Notes under the pieces: generated by a model
What the model was told of the DNA's origin: nothing
What the model saw: the letters and a program-made list of their open reading frames with translations, nothing else
Databases searched by the model: none
NCBI GenBank assembly: GCA_029204225.1
Contig: CM055101.1
Location: 3,940,633 to 4,004,632, forward strand
Direction of reading: 5' to 3'
DNA from: Diphasiastrum complanatum
Lineage: Eukaryota > Streptophyta > Lycopodiopsida > Lycopodiales > Lycopodiaceae
DNA length: 64,000 nt
Program-made: the position numbers and the translations under genes
Shown: positions 63,947 to 64,000 of the stretch, in pieces
Layout: every line of letters begins with the position of its first letter
How positions within the stretch are numbered: position 1 is the stretch's first letter

Positions 63947-64000
63947 GACATCATCAAGTCACCGCCACAACAAGAGTCGTTGCTGAGGCAACTCCTCCTA

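Larger units (their letters stand above)
62357..64000. mobile_element. CACTA element G, left end (runs past the window)
   Basis: Starts CACTACAATATTCTAGAGGA, matching the left end of F (CGCTACAACATTTTGGAGGA), then the shared GACCCTATTACCGAGGCTTT. It continues with the subterminal array and the accessory gene in the same order as F. The right end is outside the window. Confidence 0.8.

Noticed and set aside
1-64000. CRISPR arrays, operons, rRNA and tRNA genes
   Set aside because: No regularly spaced repeat arrays with unique spacers, no polycistronic layout and no recognisable RNA gene; the content is plant nuclear DNA.

Overview
The window looks like nuclear DNA of a land plant with a large, repeat-rich genome. 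It is AT-rich, it is dominated by plant-type LTR retrotransposons (Ty1/copia and Ty3/gypsy) and CACTA (En/Spm) DNA transposons, and it contains spliced genes with GT-AG introns. Only two host-type genes are recognisable: a small secreted plant self-incompatibility-protein homologue (S1/SPH family, minus strand, 1962-3597) and a divergent histone H3 of CENH3-like character split between 38032-38211 and 56427-56681. I cannot name the species.

Layout. 1-5.0 kb: intergenic DNA with the two-exon SPH-like gene. 5.0-8.6 kb: LTR-like repeats, a copia gag relic and a minus-strand CACTA transposase relic. 8.6-17.3 kb: copia element C; its 5' LTR is split by a young, nearly intact copia element A (8965-15389, minus strand, 655-bp LTRs, target duplication GATCA). 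17.3-21.1 kb: truncated minus-strand gypsy element D with a long leader carrying a repeated 10-bp motif. 21.1-25 kb: gypsy protease relic and unassigned DNA. 25-34.6 kb: a mosaic of decayed copia and gypsy pieces on both strands, including a 3' LTR related to A. 34.7-37.1 kb: an unclassified transposase-like gene facing another unknown coding region. 37.2-38.2 kb: promoter-like DNA and the 5' half of the H3 variant.

The centrepiece is a three-level nest at 38.2-56.4 kb. A CACTA element F (38212-56423, 3-bp target duplication CAT) sits exactly between two codons of the H3 variant. Inside F is a gag-only gypsy element E (39152-51423, duplication CCTTG). Inside E is copia element B (42969-49289, plus strand, duplication GCTGA), a sibling of element A with a 97-bp deletion in reverse transcriptase. 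LTR differences (about 3 in 655 bp for B, many more for E) agree with the insertion order F, then E, then B.

56.7-59.1 kb holds a second, longer copy of the unclassified transposase-like gene. 59.2-62.2 kb holds a gypsy LTR-like stretch, a GA microsatellite and gag. 62.36 kb to the window end is the start of a second CACTA element (G) that shares an unusual internal inversion with F. All identifications come from reading motifs and comparing repeats by eye; percentages and boundaries without stated terminal motifs are approximate.
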